Shown here: positions 1-7,009 of the stretch, one piece after another
Position numbering within the stretch: position 1 is the first letter of the stretch
Layout: the number at the start of each line of letters is the position of its first letter
Source of the DNA: an uncultured Prevotellaceae bacterium
Lineage (GTDB): Bacteria; Bacteroidota; Bacteroidia; Bacteroidales; Bacteroidaceae
Assembly: GCA_946410305.1 (NCBI GenBank)
Contig: CAMJZV010000029.1
Span: forward strand, 1 to 35,734
Reading direction: 5' to 3'
DNA: 35,734 nucleotides
Translations under genes and position numbers: made by a program
Notes under the pieces: model-generated
Seen by the model: only the letters and a program-made list of their open reading frames with translations
Database searches by the model: none
Told to the model about the DNA's origin: nothing

Positions 1-2450
1 TCAGCGTGTTCAACAACCTCGCTATGCCCGAGCCCAAGAACCACTTCACCATCGGTATCGTGGACGACGTGACCTTCACCTCTCTGCCTGAGGTTGAGGA
101 GATCGCTCTGGGTGGTGCTGGCATGTTCCAGGCTAAGTTCTACGGTCTGGGTGCTGATGGTACCGTAGGTGCTAACAAGAACTCAGTAAAGATTATTGGT
201 GACAATACCGACAAGTACTGCCAGGCTTACTTCTCTTACGACTCTAAGAAGTCAGGAGGTTTCACCTGCTCTCACCTGCGTTTCGGTGATACACCTATCC
301 GCTCTACCTATCTGGTAACCACACCTAACTTCGTGGCTTGCCACGTTCAGGCTTACCTGCACATGTACGATGTGACCCGTGGTCTGCAGAAGAACGGTAC
401 ATTCCTGCTGAACACCATCTTCGACGATGCCGAGCTGGAGAAGTTCATGCCTAACAAGGTGAAGCGCTACTTCGCTCAGAACAACATCACCGTATATACC
501 ATCAACGCTACCAAGATTGCACAGGAGATCGGTCTGGGCAACCGCACCAACACCATCCTGCAGTCAGCATTCTTCCGCATCACCGAGGTGATTCCCGTAG
601 AGCTGGCTGTCGAGAAGATGAAGGCTGCAGCCCTGAAGTCTTACGGTGCCAAGGGTCAGGACGTGGTTGACAAGAACTACGCTGCTATCGACCGCGGTGG
701 CGAGTACAAGAAGTTTGAGGTGAAGCCCGAGTGGGCTAACCTGGCCGACGATGCTGAGAAGCAGGATGACGCTCCCGCATTCGTGAAGGAGCTCGTTCGT
801 CCTATCAACGCTCAGGCCGGTGACCTGCTGAAGGTCAGCGACTTCGTTAAGCACGGCACTGTTGACGGTTCTTGGCAGGTTGGTACAGCCGCTTACGAGA
901 AGCGTGGTGTTGAGGCCTTCGTTCCTGTTTGGAACAAGGACAACTGTATCCAGTGTAACCAGTGTGCTTACATCTGTCCTCACGCTGCTATCCGTCCGTT
1001 CGTCCTCGACGAGAACGAGCTGAAGGGCTTCGCAGCTGCCGAGGATACTATCGAGATGAAGGCTCCTGCCGCTATGAAGGGCATGCACTTCCGCATCGAG
1101 ACTTCAGTACTCGACTGTCTGGGTTGCGGTAACTGTGCTGACATCTGCCCAGGCAATCCTAAGACTGGCAAGGCTCTCACCATGGCTCCATTCAATCCTG
1201 ATGCAGCCGATATGGTTCAGGAGGCTAAGAACTGGGAGTACCTGGTGAAGGAAGTTAAGTCTAAGCAGAACCTCGTTGACATCAAGAGCAATGTTAAGAA
1301 CTCACAGTTCGCTCAGCCTCTGTTCGAGTTCTCAGGCGCTTGCTCTGGTTGCGGTGAGACTCCATACGTTAAGCTGATCAGCCAGCTGTTCGGTGATCGC
1401 CAGATGATTGCCAACGCTACCGGTTGCTCTTCTATCTACTCTGCTTCTATTCCTTCTACACCTTATACTAAGAATGAGAAGGGTCAGGGTCCTGTCTTCA
1501 ACAACTCTCTGTTCGAGGACTTCTGCGAGTTCGGTCTCGGTATGGCTCTGGGTAACAAGAAGATGAAGGAGCGCGTAGCTAAGCTGCTCGCTGAGGCTTG
1601 CGAGAAGTGCGATGTTACTCCTGAATACAAGGCTCTCGCCGAGGAGTGGATTGCCAACAAGGACGATGCTGACAAGACCAAGGAGATTGCTCCAAAGTTG
1701 CGTGCTGAAATCGCTGCTTGCGCTGCCAAGGGTTGCGAAATCTGCAAGGAACTGAAGACCCTCGACCACTACCTCGTCAAGCGCAGCCAGTGGATTATCG
1801 GTGGCGACGGTGCTTCTTACGATATCGGTTACGGTGGTCTCGACCACGTCATCGCTTCTGGTGAGGACGTTAACATCCTCGTGCTCGATACTGAGGTTTA
1901 CTCTAACACCGGTGGTCAGGCCTCTAAGGCTACTCCTCTCGGCGCTATCGCTCAGTTCGCTGCTCAGGGTAAGCGCATCCGCAAGAAGGATCTGGGTATG
2001 ATTGCTACCACCTACGGCTATGTATATGTCGCTCAGATTGCTATGGGTGCTGACCACGCTCAGACCCTGAAGGCTATCCGCGAGGCCGAGGCTTGGCACG
2101 GACCTTCTATCGTCATCGCTTACGCTCCCTGTATCAACCACGGTCTGAAGGCCAAGGGCGGTATGGGTAAGAGCCAGGCTGAGGAGAAGAAGGCTGTTGA
2201 GTGCGGTTACTGGCACCTGTGGCGCTACAACCCAGCTCTGGCTGAGGAAGGCAAGAACCCATTCTCTCTCGACTCTAAGGAGCCTAACTGGGAGAACTTC
2301 CACGACTTCCTGCTCGGTGAGGTTCGTTACCTGTCTGTTAAGAAGGCTTATCCTAACGAGGCCGAGGAGCTGTTCGCTGAGGCACAGAAGATGGCTCAGC
2401 TGCGCTACAAGACTTACATCCGCAAGTCTCAGGAGAACTGGGAGGATTAA
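1..2450 (+). CDS. nifJ: Pyruvate:ferredoxin (flavodoxin) oxidoreductase, 3' part
   Basis: This enzyme oxidatively decarboxylates pyruvate to acetyl-CoA and CO2 and passes the electrons to ferredoxin or flavodoxin, a central step in anaerobic Bacteroidales. The reading frame is open from the first bases, so the gene starts outside the window; single-chain enzymes of this family have roughly 1,190 residues and about 815 are present here. Counting from base 6, two bacterial-type 4Fe-4S motifs (CxxCxxCxxxCP) lie near residues 314-325 and 370-382. A thiamine-diphosphate domain follows: SGACSGCGETPY near residue 443 and GGDGASYDIGYGGLDH near residue 599, then the SNTGGQ segment. The C terminus looks complete. 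The gene ends in its own terminator, so it is probably the last gene of its transcript. The identification is secure; only the N-terminal domains are unseen. Confidence 0.97.
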   Translation, partial: SVFNNLAMPEPKNHFTIGIVDDVTFTSLPEVEEIALGGAGMFQAKFYGLGADGTVGANKNSVKIIGDNTDKYCQAYFSYDSKKSGGFTCSHLRFGDTPIRSTYLVTTPNFVACHVQAYLHMYDVTRGLQKNGTFLLNTIFDDAELEKFMPNKVKRYFAQNNITVYTINATKIAQEIGLGNRTNTILQSAFFRITEVIPVELAVEKMKAAALKSYGAKGQDVVDKNYAAIDRGGEYKKFEVKPEWANLADDAEKQDDAPAFVKELVRPINAQAGDLLKVSDFVKHGTVDGSWQVGTAAYEKRGVEAFVPVWNKDNCIQCNQCAYICPHAAIRPFVLDENELKGFAAAEDTIEMKAPAAMKGMHFRIETSVLDCLGCGNCADICPGNPKTGKALTMAPFNPDAADMVQEAKNWEYLVKEVKSKQNLVDIKSNVKNSQFAQPLFEFSGACSGCGETPYVKLISQLFGDRQMIANATGCSSIYSASIPSTPYTKNEKGQGPVFNNSLFEDFCEFGLGMALGNKKMKERVAKLLAEACEKCDVTPEYKALAEEWIANKDDADKTKEIAPKLRAEIAACAAKGCEICKELKTLDHYLVKRSQWIIGGDGASYDIGYGGLDHVIASGEDVNILVLDTEVYSNTGGQASKATPLGAIAQFAAQGKRIRKKDLGMIATTYGYVYVAQIAMGADHAQTLKAIREAEAWHGPSIVIAYAPCINHGLKAKGGMGKSQAEEKKAVECGYWHLWRYNPALAEEGKNPFSLDSKEPNWENFHDFLLGEVRYLSVKKAYPNEAEELFAEAQKMAQLRYKTYIRKSQENWED

Positions 2451-2460
2451 GAAAAAGTGT

Positions 2461-2537
2461 GGTCAGGAGTTTTGCTCCTGACTACCTTCCATACAACATC
2501 AAAGAGGTGGAACCGCTAGGGCTCCACCTCTTTTTTT
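2461..2537 (+). terminator. Tandem hairpins ending the oxidoreductase transcript
   Basis: Two consecutive hairpins follow the stop codon. The first pairs GTCAGGAG (2462-2469) with CTCCTGAC (2475-2482) and has no T run. The second pairs AAAGAGGTGGA (2501-2511) with TCCACCTCTTT (2523-2533) and runs into seven Ts, so it is the intrinsic terminator. Confidence 0.9.
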
Positions 2538-2616
2538 ACCTTTTCATCCGTCTTACGTTAGTCGAGATACTCACCTGTCCCTACTGTTCATAAACTAAAA
2601 ATATATTATAATTTAT

Positions 2617-2647
2617 TTTGTGGTTTACTCACTTAATCGTATCTTTG
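2617..2647 (+). promoter_or_regulatory. Bacteroidetes-type promoter of the broken phosphatase gene
   Basis: TTTG (2617-2620) and TATCTTTG (2640-2647) are 19 nt apart, matching the Bacteroidetes sigma factor -33/-7 consensus. The ATG at 2671 lies about 23 nt downstream. The promoter looks intact although the gene it serves is broken. Confidence 0.75.
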
Positions 2648-2670
2648 CACACAGATAAGAAATAGGATAT

Positions 2671-3950
2671 ATGAGCAAAAACATACTAGGCCGTTTTACT
2701 CTGGTGGGGGCATTTGTTGCGTCTGCACCTCGACCTGATTCAGCGCTATTCTAATTACGTGTACTATCGCGATGCTATCATAGGTTTGGGCATCATCTGC
2801 AACACCTTTTTGGATATCCAAAAGTATGATAAGGCCTGCATATGGACTGAACGCTTGGCAGAACTGATACGTGGATATGAGAAAGTTCCGGATGGGCGTC
2901 CCGGCTATTCTGAAAAGCAGTGGGCACGCTACTATATCAATAGTGCCATAGCACTCGAAGGATTAGGACGTAAGGACGAGGCTGCCCAAGCCTATCAGTT
3001 GTTCCAGAAAGATTGCTGCAGAGCGCGAGCAGAATATGCGAGACCGCCAGACGGCACGCCTGGTGCTGATAGCCATTCTGATTGTTTTTCTGCTGATCTA
3101 CATCGTGGTGCACCATCGGTCTCAAGCCCGTCTGGAAAAAGCTCATAACCAGCTGAAGGATGCCTACGACCAACTGGAAGAGACCACCACCGCCAAAGAG
3201 CGCATGGAGAGCGAGCTGCGCATTGCCCGCAATATCCAGATGTCGATGTTGCCCAGCGTATTCCCTGAGATCTACGGGCTCGACATGTATGCCTCGATGA
3301 CACCTGCCAAGGAGGTGGGCGGCGATCTGTACAACTATCTGCAACTTGACGATAAACTCTATTTCTGCATCGGCGATGTCAGCGGAAAAGGCGTGCCCGC
3401 CTCGCTCTTCATGGCCATTGTCACACGTGGATTCCGCACACTGGCGTTGACGGGGAAGTCGCCCGCTGAGATAGCCACCCGACTGAACAACGAACTGACT
3501 GAGAACAACGATGAAGGCATGTTTGTCACCATGTTCATCTGCCGTCTAGACCTGAAAACTCTGCAACTTGAATACTGCAACGCTGGCCACAATCCGCCCA
3601 TCATCAGTAATGCCGATGGCCAGTTCTCGTTCCTCGACGTGCTGCCCAACGCGCCCATAGGATTATGGCCCGGACTGGAGTATGAAGGCGAAGAAATGGA
3701 ACTTCAGAGCAATCAGCGACTGCTACTCTATACCGACGGACTCATCGAAGCCGAAAACCGCCAGCAGGAACAGTATGGAGAAGACCGCATTATCAAGCTG
3801 CTCACCTCACTGTCTGCCAGCAGTTGCCGCGACATCGTAGAGGCTCTGAAGGCTGACACTGACAAGTTCCGTGATGGTGCCGAGCAGAACGACGACCTCA
3901 CATTGTTGGCCATGATGTCAGCAGCAAGATACGCTCAGAGCTCGTTTTGA
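2671..3950 (+). pseudogene. Decayed TPR-sensor / SpoIIE (PP2C) phosphatase gene
   Basis: Remnants of one gene lie in three frames. An ATG at 2671 opens a 27-codon peptide (MSKNILGRFTLVG...). From about 2714 a second frame encodes around 100 residues of TPR-like helices (for example ARYYINSAIALEGLGRKDEAA). Near 3010-3036 coding passes to a third frame that stays open to 3950. It encodes a membrane segment (LVLIAILIVFLLIYIVV), a coiled coil and a complete SpoIIE phosphatase domain with SELRIARNIQMSMLP, GGDLYNY, GDVSGKGVPASLFM, CNAGHNPP, LLLYTDGLIEAEN and NDDLTLL. The normal family architecture is signal peptide, several TPRs, membrane helix, coiled coil and SpoIIE domain, a Ser/Thr phosphatase acting in partner-switching signalling. 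Most of the TPR region is missing, so I infer internal deletions with frameshifts. Restart at the ATG of 3036 could still give a membrane-anchored phosphatase. A sequencing error is less likely because sequence is missing, not just shifted. Confidence 0.8.
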
Positions 3951-3962
3951 GCAGAATATAAA

Positions 3963-4001
3963 AAACCGCTGACTCATAATGAATCAGCGGTTTATTTTTT
4001 T
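3963..4001. terminator. Terminator after the phosphatase remnant
   Basis: AAACCGCTGA (3963-3972) pairs with TCAGCGGTTT (3984-3993), followed by a T-rich run. It lies immediately downstream of the 3' end of the minus-strand tRNA-Pro, and A residues flank its left side, so it may end transcription in both directions. Confidence 0.85.
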
Positions 4002-4002
4002 G

Positions 4003-4075
4003 TCGAGGTGACAGGACTCGAACCTGCGACAGCCTGGTCCCAAACCAGGAACGCTACCAACTGCGCTACACCTCG
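4003..4075 (-). tRNA. tRNA-Pro (TGG)
   Basis: Read on the minus strand the gene starts CGAGGTG and ends CACCTCG plus discriminator A, giving a 7-bp acceptor stem that begins with the C1-G72 pair typical of bacterial tRNA-Pro. The anticodon stem CCTGG/CCAGG encloses loop TTTGGGA, so the anticodon is TGG. The T arm (GGTTCGAGTCC) is standard. The 3' CCA is not encoded. Confidence 0.96.
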
Positions 4076-4080
4076 TTGCC

Positions 4081-4122
4081 TTAAAAGCGGGTGCAAAGGT
4101 ACTAAATATCTTTGACACCCGC
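4081..4122 (-). terminator. spt terminator overlapping the tRNA-Pro promoter
   Basis: GCGGGTGCAAAG (4087-4098) pairs with CTTTG-A-CACCCGC (4110-4122), a 12-bp stem with one bulged base and an 11-nt loop. On the minus strand it is followed by TTTTAA, so it can terminate spt. Its distal arm contains the -7 box of the tRNA-Pro promoter. Confidence 0.7.
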
Positions 4123-4125
4123 AAA
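4094..4125 (-). promoter_or_regulatory. tRNA-Pro promoter
   Basis: On the minus strand TTTG (complement of 4122-4125) precedes TACCTTTG (complement of 4094-4101) by 20 nt, an excellent match to the Bacteroidetes consensus. The tRNA starts 18 nt beyond the -7 box. Confidence 0.85.
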
Positions 4126-4141
4126 TTTTTTGGCAATAATT

Positions 4142-5329
4142 TTACTTAATAATTCCTTGTTCGACGAAGATTTTCTTCAGCGCCTTGACAGAACGCTCCA
4201 CCTGCTCCTCGGTATGGGTAGCCATCAGGGCATAGCGAACGAGCGTGTCCTGAGGTGCACAAGCAGGAGGAATCACAGGATTGATGAATACGCCAGCCTT
4301 AAAGGCGAGAGCGGTAACGAGGAAGGTCTTCTCAACGTCGCGAACGTAGAGCGGAATGATGGGGCTCTCAGTCTCGCCAATCTCGAAACCTTCTTCAGCA
4401 AAACGCTTCAGGGCATACTTGGTAACCTTCCACAAAGCCTCGATGCGCTCGGGCTCCTTCTGCAGGATGTGCAGAGCCTCCATAGCAGCAGCTGTAGCGG
4501 CAGGAGTGTTAGAAGCAGAGAAGATGTAGGTACGGCAGGTGTGACGCAGGAAGTTGATGGTGTCAGCATCAGAAGCAATGAAACCACCGATAGATGCCAA
4601 TGACTTAGAGAAGGTACCCATGATGAGGTCTACCTCGTCAGTCAGACCGAAATGGTCACAAACGCCACGACCGTGGTCACCGAAGACGCCAATACCGTGG
4701 GCCTCGTCAACCATGATAGAGCAGTTGTACTTGTGCTTCAGTTCAACAATCTCAGGAAGCTTACAGAGGTCACCCTCCATAGAGAACACACCATCGACAA
4801 CGATGAGCTTGACAGCCTCGTAAGGCAGCTTCTGCAGCACGCGCTCCAGGTCGGCCATATCGTTGTGCTTGTAGTGCAACTGGCGAGCGAACGACAGACG
4901 ACGTCCATCAACGATAGAGGCGTGGTCGCGATCGTCACAGATGATGTAGTCATCCTTACCAACCACCATAGCCAGAACACCCTGGTTTACAGAGAAACCT
5001 GTAGAGAAGCACAGACAGTCTTCCTTATGTATGAACTCTGAAATCTCTTTCTCTAACTGGACGTGGATGTCAAGTGTACCATTGAGGAAACGGCTACCGG
5101 CACAGCCCGAGCCATACTTGTCAAGGGCAGCTTTAGCAGCATCGATGATGCGCTGGTCACCCGTCAGTCCTGTGTAGGCATTAGATCCGAACATCAACAC
5201 TTTGTGTCCGCCCATTTCAACTTCTGTTCCCTGCTTGCCCTCAATCTCACGGAAGTAGGGATAAACGTCAGCCTCCATATACTTCTGCGGCTCACGATAA
5301 TGCTTGTATCTTTCTTGTAATTGTCCCAT
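4142..5329 (-). CDS. spt: Serine palmitoyltransferase (alpha-oxoamine synthase family)
   Basis: This PLP enzyme condenses serine with a fatty acyl-CoA to 3-ketosphinganine, the committed step of sphingolipid synthesis in Bacteroidetes. The 395-residue length is normal. Visible residues are the cofactor-stacking His136 in DHASIVDG, Asp208 and His211 in MVDEAHG, and the PLP-binding Lys242 in GTFSKSLASIGG. The N-terminal block around residues 24-55 (YFREIEGKQGTEVEMGGHKV, then LMFGSNAYTGL) is characteristic of the Bacteroides/Prevotella enzyme and argues against 2-amino-3-ketobutyrate CoA ligase or BioF, the alternative annotations. The ATG at 5329 fits the family N terminus. The gene is transcribed alone, divergently from a lipid kinase across 170 nt, and ends in a hairpin before tRNA-Pro. 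Confidence 0.92.
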   Translation of the reverse strand: MGQLQERYKHYREPQKYMEADVYPYFREIEGKQGTEVEMGGHKVLMFGSNAYTGLTGDQRIIDAAKAALDKYGSGCAGSRFLNGTLDIHVQLEKEISEFIHKEDCLCFSTGFSVNQGVLAMVVGKDDYIICDDRDHASIVDGRRLSFARQLHYKHNDMADLERVLQKLPYEAVKLIVVDGVFSMEGDLCKLPEIVELKHKYNCSIMVDEAHGIGVFGDHGRGVCDHFGLTDEVDLIMGTFSKSLASIGGFIASDADTINFLRHTCRTYIFSASNTPAATAAAMEALHILQKEPERIEALWKVTKYALKRFAEEGFEIGETESPIIPLYVRDVEKTFLVTALAFKAGVFINPVIPPACAPQDTLVRYALMATHTEEQVERSVKALKKIFVEQGIIK

Positions 5330-5381
5330 ATTTTAAATAGGTCTGGTAGCTCCGAAAGCTACTCTTGTTGTTTTCAGCCTG

Positions 5382-5389
5382 CAAAGTTA
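5382..5389 (-). promoter_or_regulatory. Probable spt promoter (-7 box)
   Basis: TAACTTTG on the minus strand lies 52 nt upstream of the spt start. The nearest TTTG upstream (complement of 5413-5416) is at a 23-nt spacing, slightly longer than ideal. Confidence 0.55.
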
Positions 5390-5483
5390 CACATTTTTAT
5401 TCAATTCGTGCACAAAAAAGGAGATATTTCTTAATTTTTACGATTTTTATAGTAATTAACGATAAATATTCAGGCAGAATTCG

Positions 5484-5491
5484 TAATTTTG
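5484..5491 (+). promoter_or_regulatory. Probable lipid-kinase promoter (-7 box)
   Basis: TAATTTTG ends only 8 nt before the ATG at 5500. If initiation is at the usual few bases past the -7 box, the mRNA is nearly leaderless. No good -33 TTTG is visible. Confidence 0.5.
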
Positions 5492-5499
5492 CAAAAGAA

Positions 5500-6546
5500 A
5501 TGAAAAACAAGCGACGCATCATATTCATCATCAACCCCATATCGGGAACCAGCACCAAGGACGAAGTGCCCCAGCTCATCAGCAAGCACCTCGACCAGGA
5601 GCGCTTTGACTACAAGGTGTGCTTCACGGAATACTCCGGACATGCAGCTGAGATAGCCCGCCAGTCGGCAGCCAAGGGCGCAGACATCGTGGTGGCTGTG
5701 GGAGGCGACGGCACCATCAACGAGGTGGCGCGATCGCTGGTACACACTCAGACGGCACTGGGCATTATCCCCTTTGGATCTGGCAACGGATTGGCTCGCC
5801 ATCTGTGCATACCTATTGATGCGGTAAAGGCTATTGAGCTGATTAATGCGTGCCAGATAGAGGCCTTCGACTATGGTGTCATCAACGGCCTACCCTTCTT
5901 CTGCACCTGCGGCATGGGCTTCGACGCATTCATCTCGCTGAAATTTGCCGAAGCGGGCAAGCGTGGTCCTATTACCTATGTGGAGAACGTGCTGAAGGAG
6001 GGCTTGAAATACCAACCGGAGACGTACGAGATTGTCGACGAGAACGGCACGGTGTACCACAAGGCTTTCCTCATAGCTTGTGCCAACGCCTCGCAATACG
6101 GCAACAACGCCTACATTGCTCCTGGTGCTACCATGCGCGACGGTCTGATGGACATCATCGTCATGGAACCATTCACCGCACTGGACGCACCACAGATAGC
6201 CGCCGACCTGTTCATGAAGACGCTGCAGAACAATTCGAAGATCAAGACCTTCCGTGCAAAGAGCATCCGTATCCACCGCAAGAAGCCTGGAGCCATCCAC
6301 TATGACGGGGACCCTGTGATGACGGGGACCGATGTCGAGGTACACATTGAGCACCTGGGCATCCGCATACTGACCAATCCGCAGGCTACGGAAGACACCG
6401 CTCCACCCAACCCCGTGTTGAATGCTTTCAGCGACTTCTTTAATAATATAAATAATGTACGCGAGGACATTGGCAGCGGCATCGAGAAAGGCGGTCGCCG
6501 TATTCAAGCCATCAACAAGGTATTGCTGAGGAAACTAAGAGGCTAA
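5500..6546 (+). CDS. Diacylglycerol-kinase-type lipid kinase (YegS/BmrU family)
   Basis: The 348-residue protein has the DAGK catalytic fold: INPISG at residues 11-16, the nucleotide motif VAVGGDGTINEV around residues 65-76, and IPFGSGNGLARHL at 90-102. The family phosphorylates lipid hydroxyls such as diacylglycerol and includes the eukaryotic sphingosine and ceramide kinases. I chose the ATG at 5500 because upstream codons run through the putative -7 box and lack conservation features, while MKNKRRIIFIINP is a classic start for this family. It is divergent from serine palmitoyltransferase, so a sphingoid-base or ceramide substrate is a reasonable inference but is not shown by sequence. A 51-residue ORF follows after 12 nt, probably in the same transcript. 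Confidence 0.88.
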   Translation: MKNKRRIIFIINPISGTSTKDEVPQLISKHLDQERFDYKVCFTEYSGHAAEIARQSAAKGADIVVAVGGDGTINEVARSLVHTQTALGIIPFGSGNGLARHLCIPIDAVKAIELINACQIEAFDYGVINGLPFFCTCGMGFDAFISLKFAEAGKRGPITYVENVLKEGLKYQPETYEIVDENGTVYHKAFLIACANASQYGNNAYIAPGATMRDGLMDIIVMEPFTALDAPQIAADLFMKTLQNNSKIKTFRAKSIRIHRKKPGAIHYDGDPVMTGTDVEVHIEHLGIRILTNPQATEDTAPPNPVLNAFSDFFNNINNVREDIGSGIEKGGRRIQAINKVLLRKLRG

Positions 6547-6558
6547 AAACAAGTAACA

Positions 6559-6714
6559 ATGTCGCAAACAATCGTCACCGCAATCGTCCTACTTCTGGCA
6601 TTTATCTATGCTGCATGGCGCCTTTTCAGGGCGTTTCGGGGCGACGCTGACCCTTGTTCGGGCTGCGAACTGAAAAAAAGCTGCCAAAAATTTGGTCAGT
6701 CCAAAGAAAAGTAG
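6559..6714 (+). CDS. Small Cys-rich membrane protein, FeoB-associated type
   Basis: This 51-residue ORF begins with ATG 12 nt after the lipid kinase. It has one N-terminal hydrophobic helix (about residues 5-20), a basic stretch (RLFRAFR) and a cysteine cluster DPCSGCELKKSC, that is CxxC then C six residues later. This layout matches the FeoB-associated Cys-rich membrane protein family, proposed to assist ferrous iron uptake. Unusually it is not beside feoB, which is 22 kb away in this window. Its last codons contain the -33 box of the tRNA-Cys promoter and its stop codon abuts the -7 box. The family call rests on layout, so it is moderate in confidence; that it is a real gene is more likely. 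Confidence 0.7.
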   Translation: MSQTIVTAIVLLLAFIYAAWRLFRAFRGDADPCSGCELKKSCQKFGQSKEK

Positions 6715-6722
6715 TACCTTTG
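6691..6722 (+). promoter_or_regulatory. tRNA-Cys promoter
   Basis: TTTG (6691-6694) and TACCTTTG (6715-6722) are 20 nt apart. The -33 box lies inside the coding sequence of the preceding small ORF. The tRNA begins 29 nt after the -7 box. Confidence 0.85.
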
Positions 6723-6751
6723 CATCCGCTTAGAAGAGAAGACTAAGTTAT

Positions 6752-6823
6752 GGTGCCTTGGATGAGTGGCTTAGTCAACGGTCTGCAAAACCGTCTACGG
6801 CGGTTCGAATCCGCCAGGCACCT
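6752..6823 (+). tRNA. tRNA-Cys (GCA)
   Basis: Acceptor strands GGTGCCT and AGGCACC pair, and discriminator T73 is the identity element of tRNA-Cys. The anticodon stem ACGGT/ACCGT encloses CTGCAAA, giving anticodon GCA. The T arm GGCGGTTCGAATCCGCC is standard. The 3' CCA is not encoded. Confidence 0.96.
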
Positions 6824-6826
6824 CAG

Positions 6827-6863
6827 AGTCGGAATCAGAAATGGTTCCGACTTTATTTTTTTT
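6827..6863 (+). terminator. tRNA-Cys terminator
   Basis: AGTCGGAA (6827-6834) pairs with TTCCGACT (6845-6852), followed by a run of Ts interrupted by one A. Confidence 0.88.
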
Positions 6864-6950
6864 GTTGACAGTCCACCCCTCTTCCGACATTATTTCGACA
6901 ATAATCTTATTTTTTTCGAAAAAAAAGAGCGGCAATTGAAAAATTTTCAG

Positions 6951-6958
6951 TATTTTTG
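6951..6958 (+). promoter_or_regulatory. Probable transketolase promoter (-7 box)
   Basis: TATTTTTG fits the -7 consensus and lies 51 nt upstream of the transketolase ATG. No clear TTTG is seen at the -33 position. Confidence 0.55.
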
Positions 6959-7009
6959 CAGTTGCATTATGTAAATACACTAATTCTTTATAAAAACGTA
7001 CTACTTATT

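Noticed and set aside
564..2303. Long open frames antisense to the oxidoreductase gene
   Set aside because: They mirror the codon bias of the real gene, show no recognisable domains and have no promoter.
4107..4114. Plus-strand TATCTTTG resembling a promoter box
   Set aside because: It lies antisense to spt, has no TTTG at -33, and is explained as the opposite arm of the spt terminator stem.
5365..5499. N-terminal extension of the lipid kinase
   Set aside because: It spans the putative promoter box and adds unconserved AT-rich residues before the standard start.
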